DNA from: Chitinophaga silvisoli
GTDB lineage: Bacteria; Bacteroidota; Bacteroidia; Chitinophagales; Chitinophagaceae
Assembly (NCBI RefSeq): GCF_003412465.1
Contig: NZ_QTJV01000001.1
Span: 434,001-498,000, forward strand
Length of the DNA stretch: 64,000 bases
Direction: 5' to 3'
Of the stretch, positions 9,459-19,001 are shown piece after piece (position 1 is the first letter of the stretch; each line of letters begins with the position of its first letter). A model generated the notes under the pieces. That model worked only from the letters and a program-made list of their open reading frames with translations, was not told the DNA's origin and ran no database searches. Made by a program: the position numbers and the translations under genes.

Positions 9459-10838
9459 TTAGTAACCGTCATTCTGAATAAGATTCGGATTTGCCTGAAT
9501 CTGCGTAGCCGGGATGGGCATTAATGCAGCAGTAGGTTTCCAGTTAGATTTTTCTGCACCCAGTACTGCGTCGATCCTACCGGTACGTTTCAGGTCATAC
9601 CAGCGGTTGCCCCATTCGAAGGCCATTTCCACCTGGCGTTCGTGGTAGATGGCAGCCAGCAGGTCGTCGTTAGTGCCTTCGTAGCCACCCAGACCAGCTC
9701 TTGACCTTACGGTATTCAGATTCGTGATCGCATCTGAATAGTTACCCAGGTGTGCCTGCGCTTCTGCCAGTACCAGGTACATATCCGCAAGGCGGAACAT
9801 TACATAGGCTTCTGTTGTTGGAGCATTCAATACCCTGTTCTTGTATTTTGAAGGATAATTGTAGGTGGACCCGTATAATGTAGTTTGAGTGATCCAGCTT
9901 GCCTTGCGAAGGTCATTTGCTTCGTATGCATTTACCAGGATACGATTTACCTGGTAAGCAGGAGCAGAGTAAATAGAGGATGGCAGCAAGGTATAACCTT
10001 CTCCTGTCTGGAAGTTGGAAGTACTTACATTACTACCGGGAAGATTCCAGATCACTTCATCACTGGATTGTAAAAAGACAGTGGATGGTGTAGTGGCCAG
10101 TGCATAATTACCGGAGGCTAAAATCTGGTTCACCATCAGCGCTGCACTATCCCATTGCTGGCGGTATAAGAATACCTTGGCAGAAAGTGCCATCGCTGTG
10201 TACAGGTTTGGACGGAATTTCGTGCCTGCAGTGGACGGATAATCTTCCTTCAGTACGGCGCGGGCTTCTGCCAGATCGGCCTGGATCAACTGGTACACTT
10301 CATCTACAGATGCTCTTCCCTGTTGTGCTGTCTTGTTGTAGTCAGTACTTGTAATTAAAGGTACACCACCAAACAGGTTTACCATCTGGAAGTAATAAAA
10401 GGCACGGTCAAATTTCATCTCCGCAACCAATGCTCTTTTCAGGGAATCGCTGATAGCAGAAGTACCACCAATACCAGCTATACAGGCATTCATCTGGTAA
10501 AGATTGGAATATGCTGAATTCCACAAAGTAAGTGCAGAACCATCATCTCCCAGGTAGGCATTGTTCACATAAGTGGAGCTATAGGCATAGGTCAGTTCAT
10601 CGGCAGCCTGGCCGGTATTAACCGTTACCATTGTAGCACCGAGCGAACCGCCGGCGGAGTTTGCTTTGAAGTTGGAATAGACACCTGCTACCGCTGAGAT
10701 GATACCTGAACTGTCACTAAAAACGGTGCTTTCTGAAATCTGATCAATCGGATGAGCAGGAATATCCACCAGCTTATTACAGGACATTGCGAACAGCGCT
10801 GCCGCCGCAATCATATATATAGAACGATTTTTCTTCAT
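9459..10838 (-). CDS. SusD/RagB-family lipoprotein (protease locus)
   Basis: A 459-residue SusD-like lipoprotein: signal peptide with lipobox AMSC (Cys near residue 20), then NKLVDIPAHPIDQIS and helical TPR-like repeats. The C-terminal region has the SusD features RQVEMAFEWGNRWYDLKRTGR and a final PATQIQANPNLIQNDGY. It begins 20 bases after the STN-SusC stop and is followed 24 bases later by the metalloprotease, so the three genes form one minus-strand operon. It should bind the ligand at the outer surface for transport through the SusC at 10859-14278. Confidence 0.94.
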   Translation of the reverse strand: MKKNRSIYMIAAAALFAMSCNKLVDIPAHPIDQISESTVFSDSSGIISAVAGVYSNFKANSAGGSLGATMVTVNTGQAADELTYAYSSTYVNNAYLGDDGSALTLWNSAYSNLYQMNACIAGIGGTSAISDSLKRALVAEMKFDRAFYYFQMVNLFGGVPLITSTDYNKTAQQGRASVDEVYQLIQADLAEARAVLKEDYPSTAGTKFRPNLYTAMALSAKVFLYRQQWDSAALMVNQILASGNYALATTPSTVFLQSSDEVIWNLPGSNVSTSNFQTGEGYTLLPSSIYSAPAYQVNRILVNAYEANDLRKASWITQTTLYGSTYNYPSKYKNRVLNAPTTEAYVMFRLADMYLVLAEAQAHLGNYSDAITNLNTVRSRAGLGGYEGTNDDLLAAIYHERQVEMAFEWGNRWYDLKRTGRIDAVLGAEKSNWKPTAALMPIPATQIQANPNLIQNDGY

Positions 10839-10858
10839 GATAAATACATTTTAAACAA

Positions 10859-13800
10859 TTAGAACTCCAGGTTGAAACCACCGGTTATGATCAACTGCAT
10901 AGGTACTGTATAAAGCATACCCGGCATTTCAGGATCACCAAACTTATAGTTGGTAATCGTAAACAGGTTCTGTGCATTGATGTTGAAAGAACAAGACTGA
11001 ATACCCATTTTCCTTACAGTTTTTTCCGGCAGTGAATAAGCCAGCATGAGGCTTTTCAGACGCAGGTAAGTGTTGTTGCTATACACCGCATCGGAACTGG
11101 TGAAGTAACTACCATAGCGTTGCGCCAGCTGTCCGTTCCTGGCTGCACCATAATAGCCTGTGGTCAGGCGCATTAATTTTGCATTATCACCTGGTTTAGT
11201 CCAGAACATATCCTGCATGAATGATGGCAGGTTAACCTGTCCACCTGGTAAGGGAGATGCATAACTGAGACCTGCCAGGTAGTTCTTGGCCATAGCCCTG
11301 GAGAATTTGAAGAGCAGGCTCAGGCTCCAGTTCTTATAGGTGAAATTGTTGTTCAGACCACCAAAGAAATCTGTCTGTGCATTGGCAATTGGCTGCATAT
11401 CCCCACCCTTTGCAATATTGGACGTAGCCGGTGCAGAAGTAATGGTGCCATTCGCCTTATAATACTGGAATACACCGGTTGTATCATTGATACCGGCATA
11501 TTTAAATCCATAGATCATGGAAGTAGATTTCCCGATAGCATAAGTAGCTGAATAAGCAGATGTTGCTAAGCCAGGGAAGGAAATCAGTTTATTCCTGTTG
11601 CCGGAAATATTAAAAGAGGTTACCCATTTGAAATCCTTCCTCGTGATAGTGCGGGTCGTAATGGATAATTCCAGGCCTGCATTCTGCAGCGTAGCATCCA
11701 TGTTCATCACTACATTGCTAAAACCAACCTGTGTAGGCAGTGTATAACCAGTGAGCTGGTTACCTGTTCTGGCACGGTAATAAGCCAAATTCATCAGGAT
11801 CTTATCGTCTATAAATCCGAGGTCCAGGCCAAGGTTGATAGAGCGTTTGGAAGCCCAGCTATAGTCCGGATTGTAAAGATTGTTAGCTGTATACGGACGG
11901 GTACCATCAAAAGTCTGTGTAGCTGTTGTAGACCCTACTTTCCAGAATGGCTGGTATTTATAAGGAGCTACGCCATCAGAACCATTCGTACCATAGTTAC
12001 CTGAAATCTTTGCAAAGCTCAGTACCTTATTCAAGGGTTTCATAAATGGTTCTTCAGAGATGATCCAGCCTGCACCAACGGCTCCAAAGTTGCCGAAACG
12101 GCGGCCAGGTCCAAAGTTGCTGGAACCATCGCGGCGACCGGTCAGGTTCAGAATGTACTTTTCCTTATAGGTATAATTGATACGGCCAAATCCCGCTACA
12201 TATTTGGAAACACTTGCACCATCTGATACACTGATACCTGTTGCAGCCATAATAGTTCCCAATAAACCATCATCCGTATAACCAGTGCCTAATTGCTCTG
12301 AATAGTCGCGTGTTACCTTTTTGTAGGTACCACCTGCCAGGACAGACAGTTCACCGTCTCCGATGGTCTTTCTGTAGTCTACCTGTGGTTCCAGGTTGAT
12401 TGTCTGGTCATTGCTCCGGCCAAAGTTGGCACTCGCATCGGGATTATTTGCCGGGTTCGCAGCAGCTTTTGGGGTGGCACTATACTGCTTGGTCATGTTC
12501 AGGCCCCAACCCGCATTTGCAGCAACGCTCAACCCGGGAATGATCTCATAAGTTAAACGGAGATAATTGTTGAACAGGTAACTGTTGACCTGGTATGGTT
12601 TTTTTAACTCCGCCAGTAATTGATCAGAACTTACATCCATTCCCTTATACGTCCACACCAGGTTACCATTTGCATCCAGCATATCCGGATGATCAGGAAC
12701 GGTCATCAGTGCCTGGCCCAGGGTAGTACTTCCTGAAGAGTTATTATCTTCGTAAGACACATCACTGCCGAAATCAGCCCTGATCTTGTTATTGCTGGAA
12801 TGCGTGCTCAATGCACTATGCAGGGTATAACGTTTATCGTAAAAGTTGCCCGGCAAATTATAACCCTGTCTGGTATAACCGGCAGCAACCATATAGGTGC
12901 TATTTCCGGCACCTCCTGACATGCTCAGGTGAGCATCAGTACTGTTGGCTGTACCACCATAATATTTGCTGGCAAAGTCTGTATATTTAGTCGTATCATA
13001 AACAAACAGATCTTTGAAATAACTCTGATCTGAAGGGAAGGAGGTAATACTATCCATGGTGATGGCTTGATGACGGATACGGAGGTATTGCTGTGTATTC
13101 ATCATATCCAGTTTACGTGCCATCAGGCTGGGACCGGTTACCACGCTTACATTCACCCTGTTTCTGCCAGGCTTTCCTTTTTTGGTGGTGATCACCACTA
13201 CACCATTCGCACCCTGTGAACCATATATGGAGGTCGCATCTGCATCTTTCAATACACTGATACTTTCGATATCCAGAGGATTCAAACCATTCAATGTACT
13301 GAAACCACTGGCATTACCACCGGAGTTGAAGCTGCTCAGCAACATGGAGATGTCATTGTTCTGTGCAGGCAACGGAATTCCATCTACGATAATGAGGGGC
13401 TGATCGTACACAATAGCACTTGCAGAGCTGGACAGCGTATTTTGTCCGCGTAACTGCCAGGTTTGTCTGGCACCGGGTACACCGCTAAATACGTTTATTT
13501 CCATCCCAGGCACACGACCATTAAGGGCATTTGTAATATTGGTCGCACCTGAATTTTTGATATCTGCGGAAGATACGGTGGAAACATTACCTACGTTAAA
13601 ACGCCTGGTATTGGTACCATAAGCAATCACCTGTACTTCATCCAGCGGATTGTTTGAGCGTGACAGCCTGATTGCATACACCCTGTCCCTGCCTTCTTTT
13701 ACAGGTAATTCTTTGGTTACATAACCTGTGAAGGAAACGATCAGGCGCTGGTTATCGTCAACGTTTTTGATAACGAAGTTACCGTTGCCGTCAGTGATCA

Positions 13801-14278
13801 CCACTTCTTTCGTCCCTTTGATACGAACGGTGGCACCAATCAGCGGAATGCCCAGGGAATCCATGACACGGCCATGAAGATCTTCAGGCGGTGCAGGCAA
13901 TGTGGTGAAGTCAGGCTGCGTGAGCTTATCCTTCAGTACCACAGTTTTGTTCACGATAGAAAAGGTGAGCGGCTGATTTAAGAGCGCCTGCTTCATTGCT
14001 TCTTCCAGCGGCATAGATTTCAGGTCTACGCTTACAGGGATACCTGTACGGACCATCGCATCATTGTAAAAAAAATTGTAACCTGTTTGCTTCTTAAATT
14101 CTTTAAATACCAGCTCCAGGGAAGCGTTTCGAACATTCAATGACACGTTCTGAGCATACGTGCTGGCCTTAACCTGTAAACAAGCGGCCAATACAAATAC
14201 GACTGTGAATTTCATAATCAACAGTAGTTTGGTTGATAACAGACACGGCAATGTTTTGCCGTTTGCATTTAACAGCAT
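10859..14278 (-). CDS. SusC/RagA-family TonB-linked transporter with STN signalling domain
   Basis: A 1139-residue transporter. After the signal peptide (a second Met at residue 22 is an alternative start; cleavage near STYAQ) there is an STN (secretin and TonB N-terminal) domain at about 45-110, with the typical LELVFKEFKKQTGYNFFYN. A CarboxypepD_reg domain lies at about 130-215, then the plug, with TSIYGSQGANGVVVITTKKG split near residue 350, and the barrel to the C-terminal LEF. The STN domain contacts the periplasmic part of a FecR anti-sigma factor, and exactly such a gene (14451-15635) plus an ECF sigma gene lies directly upstream on the same strand. The protein is thus likely both transporter and sensor. 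It starts an operon with a SusD and a metalloprotease. Confidence 0.95.
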   Translation of the reverse strand: MLLNANGKTLPCLLSTKLLLIMKFTVVFVLAACLQVKASTYAQNVSLNVRNASLELVFKEFKKQTGYNFFYNDAMVRTGIPVSVDLKSMPLEEAMKQALLNQPLTFSIVNKTVVLKDKLTQPDFTTLPAPPEDLHGRVMDSLGIPLIGATVRIKGTKEVVITDGNGNFVIKNVDDNQRLIVSFTGYVTKELPVKEGRDRVYAIRLSRSNNPLDEVQVIAYGTNTRRFNVGNVSTVSSADIKNSGATNITNALNGRVPGMEINVFSGVPGARQTWQLRGQNTLSSSASAIVYDQPLIIVDGIPLPAQNNDISMLLSSFNSGGNASGFSTLNGLNPLDIESISVLKDADATSIYGSQGANGVVVITTKKGKPGRNRVNVSVVTGPSLMARKLDMMNTQQYLRIRHQAITMDSITSFPSDQSYFKDLFVYDTTKYTDFASKYYGGTANSTDAHLSMSGGAGNSTYMVAAGYTRQGYNLPGNFYDKRYTLHSALSTHSSNNKIRADFGSDVSYEDNNSSGSTTLGQALMTVPDHPDMLDANGNLVWTYKGMDVSSDQLLAELKKPYQVNSYLFNNYLRLTYEIIPGLSVAANAGWGLNMTKQYSATPKAAANPANNPDASANFGRSNDQTINLEPQVDYRKTIGDGELSVLAGGTYKKVTRDYSEQLGTGYTDDGLLGTIMAATGISVSDGASVSKYVAGFGRINYTYKEKYILNLTGRRDGSSNFGPGRRFGNFGAVGAGWIISEEPFMKPLNKVLSFAKISGNYGTNGSDGVAPYKYQPFWKVGSTTATQTFDGTRPYTANNLYNPDYSWASKRSINLGLDLGFIDDKILMNLAYYRARTGNQLTGYTLPTQVGFSNVVMNMDATLQNAGLELSITTRTITRKDFKWVTSFNISGNRNKLISFPGLATSAYSATYAIGKSTSMIYGFKYAGINDTTGVFQYYKANGTITSAPATSNIAKGGDMQPIANAQTDFFGGLNNNFTYKNWSLSLLFKFSRAMAKNYLAGLSYASPLPGGQVNLPSFMQDMFWTKPGDNAKLMRLTTGYYGAARNGQLAQRYGSYFTSSDAVYSNNTYLRLKSLMLAYSLPEKTVRKMGIQSCSFNINAQNLFTITNYKFGDPEMPGMLYTVPMQLIITGGFNLEF

Positions 14279-14382
14279 AGATTTGGCTGGATTTGAGTCA
14301 TCCCGGATGGACTCCGTTCAGACGGTAAAAAAATAAGTTAGTCTGGCTTGACTATTTATGATAAGTGACTCAAGACAATTCG

Positions 14383-14410
14383 CGCCCCGAACCCCCATTC
14401 GGGGCGTTTT
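14383..14410. other. strong hairpin between fecR and susC
   Basis: A 9-bp perfect stem CGCCCCGAA/TTCGGGGCG with a six-base loop. A short T-run (TTTT) follows on the plus strand, where no gene precedes it. On the minus strand, the direction of both neighbouring genes, there is no U-tract. It could be a weak terminator, an mRNA-processing or stability element between fecR and susC, or a partial barrier that sets different expression of the two. Confidence 0.5.
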
Positions 14411-14450
14411 CGTATCCAGTCACATGATCCTGGTATAAGGTGGTGTATGA

Positions 14451-15635
14451 TTAATTAAGTACAGTAAGCTGTCTGCCTTCCAGGCGGAAATGAACCCGGC
14501 TCATCTGTAATATTTGTAAAAGCTCAGTCAGTGTAGCAGTACGCGGTATTTCACCTGTAAAGGTGTCATCAGGTACTTTGTTACCGGTATATACGACATC
14601 TATGTCGTACCAGCGGGCTACATCCCGTAAAACCTGTGCAATACTGCTGTTCTGGTAGGCAAATAATCCTTCTTTCCATGCTACCACCTCATCAACTGAG
14701 GTAGCCATGCTGACCTGGATCTGTTTGCCTGCTGCATATCTGGCCTGTTGTCCGGGCACAATCCGGAGGCCTTGCTGCAGATGGTCTACCTGTACGCTAC
14801 CTTGTAAAAGTGTAACTCTCGTGTCTGCCTCATCTTCATAAGCTTTGATATTAAAATGCGTACCCAGCACAGTAACAAGACTGCTATCTCTTTGGTTGGT
14901 TTTAATATTTACTAAAAAAGGAATTTTGTGGTCGCCGGCAGGTGCTACTTCAAAATAGGCTTCCCCTGCTACAGTCACCTTTCTTTCCTTGCCTGAAAAG
15001 GCAACAGGATAGGTGAGGGAGGTACCCGCATTGAGCCATACCCGGCTACCATCAGATAAGGTGATAGAAGTAACCTGACTTCCTTTTGGATTTGTAAGCG
15101 TATTGAGTAAAATTTCTTCGTGTTGTCCCTGTGATTGATAAACGATTTCTCCGTTGGCTAATCTCATTACTTTAGTCTGACCCTGCATGACCAATTGCCC
15201 GTTGGCAATACTGTCTGCCTGCACCTGTTGTCCATTGGATAATGTGATGGTGGCTTTGTGGGTAGCAGGGGCTTTAATGTCTGATGCGATGGCAATAGAT
15301 GGCTGTGTAGTGGAATGAGACCCGGTAAATTTGTAAATGCTGATGCCGATGAGGAGCGCAGCTGCGGCCGCTACAGCCGCAACGCGCCACTTACGGATAG
15401 ATAGGACTCTTGTTGGCTCTTCTCTTTTCAGAATGTTGTTGAGAATGACTCTTGAAGTGGCGTCGGATAGGTTATGAACTGGCTCATTATATTTTAGCCA
15501 TGCAGCTTCCAGCACAGCTTTTAGCTGCGGATCATCCACGCCCTCTATGAGCGTGAATAGCTCTTTTTTCTCCTGCCAGGTGCAGGTGCCGGATGTTAAT
15601 TTGTCCAATAATGCTGTGATCCTGTCAATCGACAT
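14451..15635 (-). CDS. FecR-family anti-sigma factor
   Basis: A 394-residue single-pass inner-membrane protein. The cytoplasmic N-terminal part (about 1-83) would hold the ECF sigma factor. A transmembrane helix lies at about 84-103 (VAAVAAAAALLIGISIY). The periplasmic FecR domain follows at about 175-280 (SQVTSITLSDGSRVWLNAGT and KVTVAGEAYFEVA), and a C-terminal DUF4974 domain at about 325-394, which is structurally related to STN and docks on the SusC STN domain. It lies between its sigma factor (127 bases upstream) and the STN-SusC gene, the standard trans-envelope signalling order in Bacteroidota. Confidence 0.93.
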   Translation of the reverse strand: MSIDRITALLDKLTSGTCTWQEKKELFTLIEGVDDPQLKAVLEAAWLKYNEPVHNLSDATSRVILNNILKREEPTRVLSIRKWRVAAVAAAAALLIGISIYKFTGSHSTTQPSIAIASDIKAPATHKATITLSNGQQVQADSIANGQLVMQGQTKVMRLANGEIVYQSQGQHEEILLNTLTNPKGSQVTSITLSDGSRVWLNAGTSLTYPVAFSGKERKVTVAGEAYFEVAPAGDHKIPFLVNIKTNQRDSSLVTVLGTHFNIKAYEDEADTRVTLLQGSVQVDHLQQGLRIVPGQQARYAAGKQIQVSMATSVDEVVAWKEGLFAYQNSSIAQVLRDVARWYDIDVVYTGNKVPDDTFTGEIPRTATLTELLQILQMSRVHFRLEGRQLTVLN

Positions 15636-15762
15636 TTGGCTGATTTTCTTTATAAAAAGTTCGTCCCCTTACGTATAAGACAAACAACTGAAACTTTCGG
15701 TCTAGTCGATCCGAAAAAAAATTTAACTTTTTTTAAAAAGAGGGAGTTCTAAGGAACAATGC

Positions 15763-16353
15763 TTATTTAATCTTCTCTGCTAAAAGTATGTACAGATAAA
15801 TAATGCTGATAATATGTGAGGACTCCAGGTAAGTCCTGATCTTTTTTAGTGCCTGTACCATATGGTTGCGTACGGTCGCGGCAGAGATCCCCATCTCAGC
15901 AGCTATTTCTTCGTATTTCAGCCCGTGTTCACGGCTGAGCATAAATACTTTATATTGTTGTTGTGGCAGGGAAGCCAGCGCCTTCGCCAGTACTTCCTGC
16001 ACTTCTTTTTCCGACATAGCCTGGGCGGTACCGTTTTCGTCGATGGTATACAATTGCAACTCATCGAGGATCTTTATTTCGCGGCTCTGCCTGCGCATCA
16101 GGTTAATGGCCTGATTGGCAGCCATGCGGAACAAATATGCATTGAAATTGTCGATTTCACCCAGTTGAGCACGGCGCGTCCACAACTTCATGAACACGTC
16201 CTGTAGAACGTCTTCAGCAGCTGTAGGTGAGTTGCCAAGGTGCAGGAGGAATGAATATAATTTATCTTTATACTTATGGAAGAGAGCTTCAAAGGCTACT
16301 TCATCATTGCTCGCCAACTTGTTCACTAGTACTATGTCATCCTGATGGTGCAT
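15763..16353 (-). CDS. RNA polymerase ECF sigma-70 factor
   Basis: A 196-residue sigma factor. Region 2 spans about 20-90 (FEALFHKYKDKLYSFLLHLG and EDVLQDVFMKLWTRR), and region 4 about 120-180, with the helix-turn-helix LKYEEIAAEMGISAATVRNHM. The last 15 residues form a hydrophobic tail (SIIYLYILLA) seen in some Bacteroidota ECF factors. It is the first gene of a sigma/anti-sigma/STN-SusC set, so its regulon probably includes the SusC operon. It is divergent from the pectinesterase gene across 110 bases with no convincing housekeeping promoter, which would fit autoregulation. Confidence 0.94.
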   Translation of the reverse strand: MHHQDDIVLVNKLASNDEVAFEALFHKYKDKLYSFLLHLGNSPTAAEDVLQDVFMKLWTRRAQLGEIDNFNAYLFRMAANQAINLMRRQSREIKILDELQLYTIDENGTAQAMSEKEVQEVLAKALASLPQQQYKVFMLSREHGLKYEEIAAEMGISAATVRNHMVQALKKIRTYLESSHIISIIYLYILLAEKIK

Positions 16354-16463
16354 CGACGATAAAATTACATAAAAGACTGTATTATTTCCGGTAACGATTG
16401 CGTAAATAAACCTTCGTGTTATAAGATGATTTTTATAGCTTCCGCCTGCTCTAAATTCCGGTT

Positions 16464-17438
16464 ATGAAATATCTTATTCATTTATGCCTGCTCTTTGCCA
16501 GCTTTTCCCTCCCTGCGCAGGAGAAGAAATTGCTAGTAGTAGCCCATGATGGCTCAGGCGACTTTTCCAGTATCCAGGATGCGGTAAATGCCGTGCGGGA
16601 TTTTCAGTATTGGAGAGTCACCATTTTTATTAAAAAAGGAACTTATCATGAGAAGCTGGTGATCCCCTCCTGGAAGACAGGCATCACACTAATTGGTGAA
16701 TCTCTCGACAGCACAGTTATCACTAACAGCGACTTTTCAGGAAAGCCATATCCCGGGGGCAGGGACAGTAATGGAAGAGACAAGTTCGGCACCTTTACTT
16801 CTTATACCGTATTGGTTCAGGGCAATGATGTGGTGCTCCGGAACCTGACAATTGTAAATGCAGCTGGCCAGGTGGGGCAGGGAGTAGCACTGCATGTGGA
16901 GGGAGACCGTTGTAAATTCCTGCATTGCAGATTATTGGGCAACCAGGACACCCTATATGCAGGTAAGGAAGACAGCCGGCAGTTTTATGACAGCTGTTAT
17001 ATAGAAGGCACGACCGATTTCATTTTTGGCGCAGCTACTGCGGTGTTTAAAGATTGTACCATTTTCAGTATCCGGAATTCCTATATCACGGCCGCTTCCA
17101 CGACCGCCAATCAACCCTATGGATTTGTATTTATGCATTGCAACCTGCTGGCTGCCGATACTGCTACAAAGGTGTACCTGGGGCGGCCATGGCGACCTTA
17201 TGCTGCTACCTTATTCATGGATTGCACATTGGGTAAACACATCCTGCCTGTGGGCTGGCATAACTGGGATAAGGCAGAAAATGAACAGACCGCAAGATAC
17301 CGGGAATATGACAATAATGGCCCCGGCGCGGGTACCAGTCAGCGGGTAAGCTGGTCCAAACAACTTACCAGGCAGGAAGCGGAAGCTATTACAATCACTA
17401 AAATTCTGAAAGGGTGGGATCCAACCGTGCTACTTTAA
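16464..17438 (+). CDS. pectinesterase (CE8)
   Basis: A 324-residue secreted esterase that removes methyl groups from homogalacturonan, yielding methanol and pectate. The signal peptide ends near SLPAQ (residue 19). A right-handed beta-helix follows, with the CE8 motifs in order: GTYHEKL, GQGVALHV, GNQDTLYAG (first catalytic Asp), GTTDFIFGAA (second catalytic Asp) and LGRPWRPYA (substrate Arg). All catalytic positions are present and length is normal. The next gene overlaps its 3' end by 25 bases, so the two are translated from one message. This gives the region its pectin-degrading character. Confidence 0.94.
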   Translation: MKYLIHLCLLFASFSLPAQEKKLLVVAHDGSGDFSSIQDAVNAVRDFQYWRVTIFIKKGTYHEKLVIPSWKTGITLIGESLDSTVITNSDFSGKPYPGGRDSNGRDKFGTFTSYTVLVQGNDVVLRNLTIVNAAGQVGQGVALHVEGDRCKFLHCRLLGNQDTLYAGKEDSRQFYDSCYIEGTTDFIFGAATAVFKDCTIFSIRNSYITAASTTANQPYGFVFMHCNLLAADTATKVYLGRPWRPYAATLFMDCTLGKHILPVGWHNWDKAENEQTARYREYDNNGPGAGTSQRVSWSKQLTRQEAEAITITKILKGWDPTVLL

Positions 17439-18910
17439 TTTTTATACTTTTCTCTCTTTTAGGAATAAAGGGATATAGCCAGCGAACGCTAAGCGATTAT
17501 GTAAGCCGGTTCAATGCTGCAGATAGCGAGACCGTGCAGAACTATGTGAATAACGCACAGGCTTATGAATGGCTCAATAAGAACATTCCTTTGCTGCAAT
17601 GCCCGGATAGTATCATTGAGAAGATCTACTATTATCGCTGGTGGACTTTCAGGAAGCACCTGAAGGAAACCCCGGATGGCTTTATCTTTACCGAGTTTAT
17701 TCTGCCGGTAAAACATGCGGGCAGGTACAATGCACTGAGTTGTGCCCTGGGCCATCACATCAATGAAGGCAGGTGGCTGAGAGATACACAATATATCAAC
17801 CAGGACATCAGGTATTGGTTTATAGCCGATGCACAACAAAAGACACCGAAGTTCCACCAGTTCAGCAGCTGGGCAGAATGGGCGGTGTTAGAAAGAATCA
17901 AGGTAAGCGGGGATACCGCAATGGCTGTAAAGTTACTTCCCTACATGGACGCTGATTTCCAGCTGTGGGAAAAGGAAAAGCGCCTGCCTGGTGGATTATT
18001 CTGGCAGTTCGACGTAAAAGACGGGATGGAAGAGTCGATCAGTGGCGGCAGGAAGGAAAAGAATATCCGGCCTACCATCAACAGTTATATGTATGGCAAT
18101 GCGGTGGCAATGGCCCAAATGGCAAAGCTGGCCGGAAATGAGAATCTTTATAGAAAATATACATCTGAGGCCGGCAACATCAAATCGCTGGCAGTAGATA
18201 GCATGTGGGATAGTAAAGCAGCATTTTTTAAAGTACGCCTGGCAAAAGGAGGTTTGTCAGATGCCCGTGAAGAAATTGGCTTTATCCCCTGGTATTTTAA
18301 TTTACCCGACGATCAGCCCAGGTATGCCCATGCATGGCAACAATTGATAGATACAGCAGGATTTAATGCACCCTGGGGCATCACTACGGCCGAAAGAAGG
18401 CATCCGGCCTTTCGCAGTCATGGTACAGGCGGGTGTGAGTGGGATGGTGCACTATGGCCTTTCGCCACTACCCAAACCCTGAAGGCATTATCCAACCTGC
18501 TGCGTGATTATAAGCATAAAGGCGGTATGACACCGGCTGTTTATTATGACCTATTGCAGACCTATGCCCGTTCCCACCAGAAAAACGGCGAACCCTACCT
18601 GGGAGAGTACCAGGATGAAAAGAACGGTTATTGGCTAAAAGGGGATAATCCAAGAAGCAGCTATTATAACCACTCAGGTTTCTGTGATCTTGTGATCAAT
18701 GACCTGGTGGGCATTCGTCCGTCACTTGATAACAAAGTGACGATTGATCCAATGGTACCCTGGAAATGGTTCCAATTATCAGATATTCCCTATCATGGGC
18801 ATATGATCACCGTCAGCTGGAATTATAAAAAGAAAGGATTTTACATATATGTGGATAATGTGGAAAAATATCATGGAAAAAAATTAAAGGCTGTAATGCT
18901 TACTTTATAA
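17414..18910 (+). CDS. (alpha/alpha)6-barrel glycoside hydrolase, MGH1/GH63-like
   Basis: A 498-residue exported protein. The start is a GTG at 17414 inside the pectinesterase gene; it gives a proper signal peptide (RATLIFILFSLLGIKGYSQ), whereas no ATG would. Repeated helix-pair segments such as FSSWAEWAVLERIKVSGD, NSYMYGNAVAMAQMAKLAG, and EWDGALWPFATTQTLKAL, and the C-terminal SGFCDLVINDLVGIRP, resemble the MGH1-like catalytic domain of GH63 relatives. Acidic residues in WEWDGALWP-like positions could be catalytic, but I cannot assign them. The pectinesterase context suggests a pectic or plant-glycan substrate. The fold-level call is moderately secure, the exact family less so. Confidence 0.65.
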   Translation: MGSNRATLIFILFSLLGIKGYSQRTLSDYVSRFNAADSETVQNYVNNAQAYEWLNKNIPLLQCPDSIIEKIYYYRWWTFRKHLKETPDGFIFTEFILPVKHAGRYNALSCALGHHINEGRWLRDTQYINQDIRYWFIADAQQKTPKFHQFSSWAEWAVLERIKVSGDTAMAVKLLPYMDADFQLWEKEKRLPGGLFWQFDVKDGMEESISGGRKEKNIRPTINSYMYGNAVAMAQMAKLAGNENLYRKYTSEAGNIKSLAVDSMWDSKAAFFKVRLAKGGLSDAREEIGFIPWYFNLPDDQPRYAHAWQQLIDTAGFNAPWGITTAERRHPAFRSHGTGGCEWDGALWPFATTQTLKALSNLLRDYKHKGGMTPAVYYDLLQTYARSHQKNGEPYLGEYQDEKNGYWLKGDNPRSSYYNHSGFCDLVINDLVGIRPSLDNKVTIDPMVPWKWFQLSDIPYHGHMITVSWNYKKKGFYIYVDNVEKYHGKKLKAVMLTL

Positions 18911-18962
18911 GCAAAAGCTACAATCCTAACTTTTATCATGATAAAGACCATTTTCATTTTTG

Positions 18963-18970
18963 TATCTTCG
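18963..18970 (+). promoter_or_regulatory. candidate -7 box of GH3 gene
   Basis: TATCTTCG matches TAnnTTTG at all but one defined base and lies 31 bases before the ATG at 19002. No TTTG is found at the expected -33 position, so support is partial. Confidence 0.35.
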
Positions 18971-19001
18971 CCACTCTGATACGAATAAAAACACACATGT
19001 T

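Noticed and set aside
18960..19001. TTG start for a longer GH3 protein
   Set aside because: It would place extra residues before a complete signal peptide and overlap the candidate -7 box.
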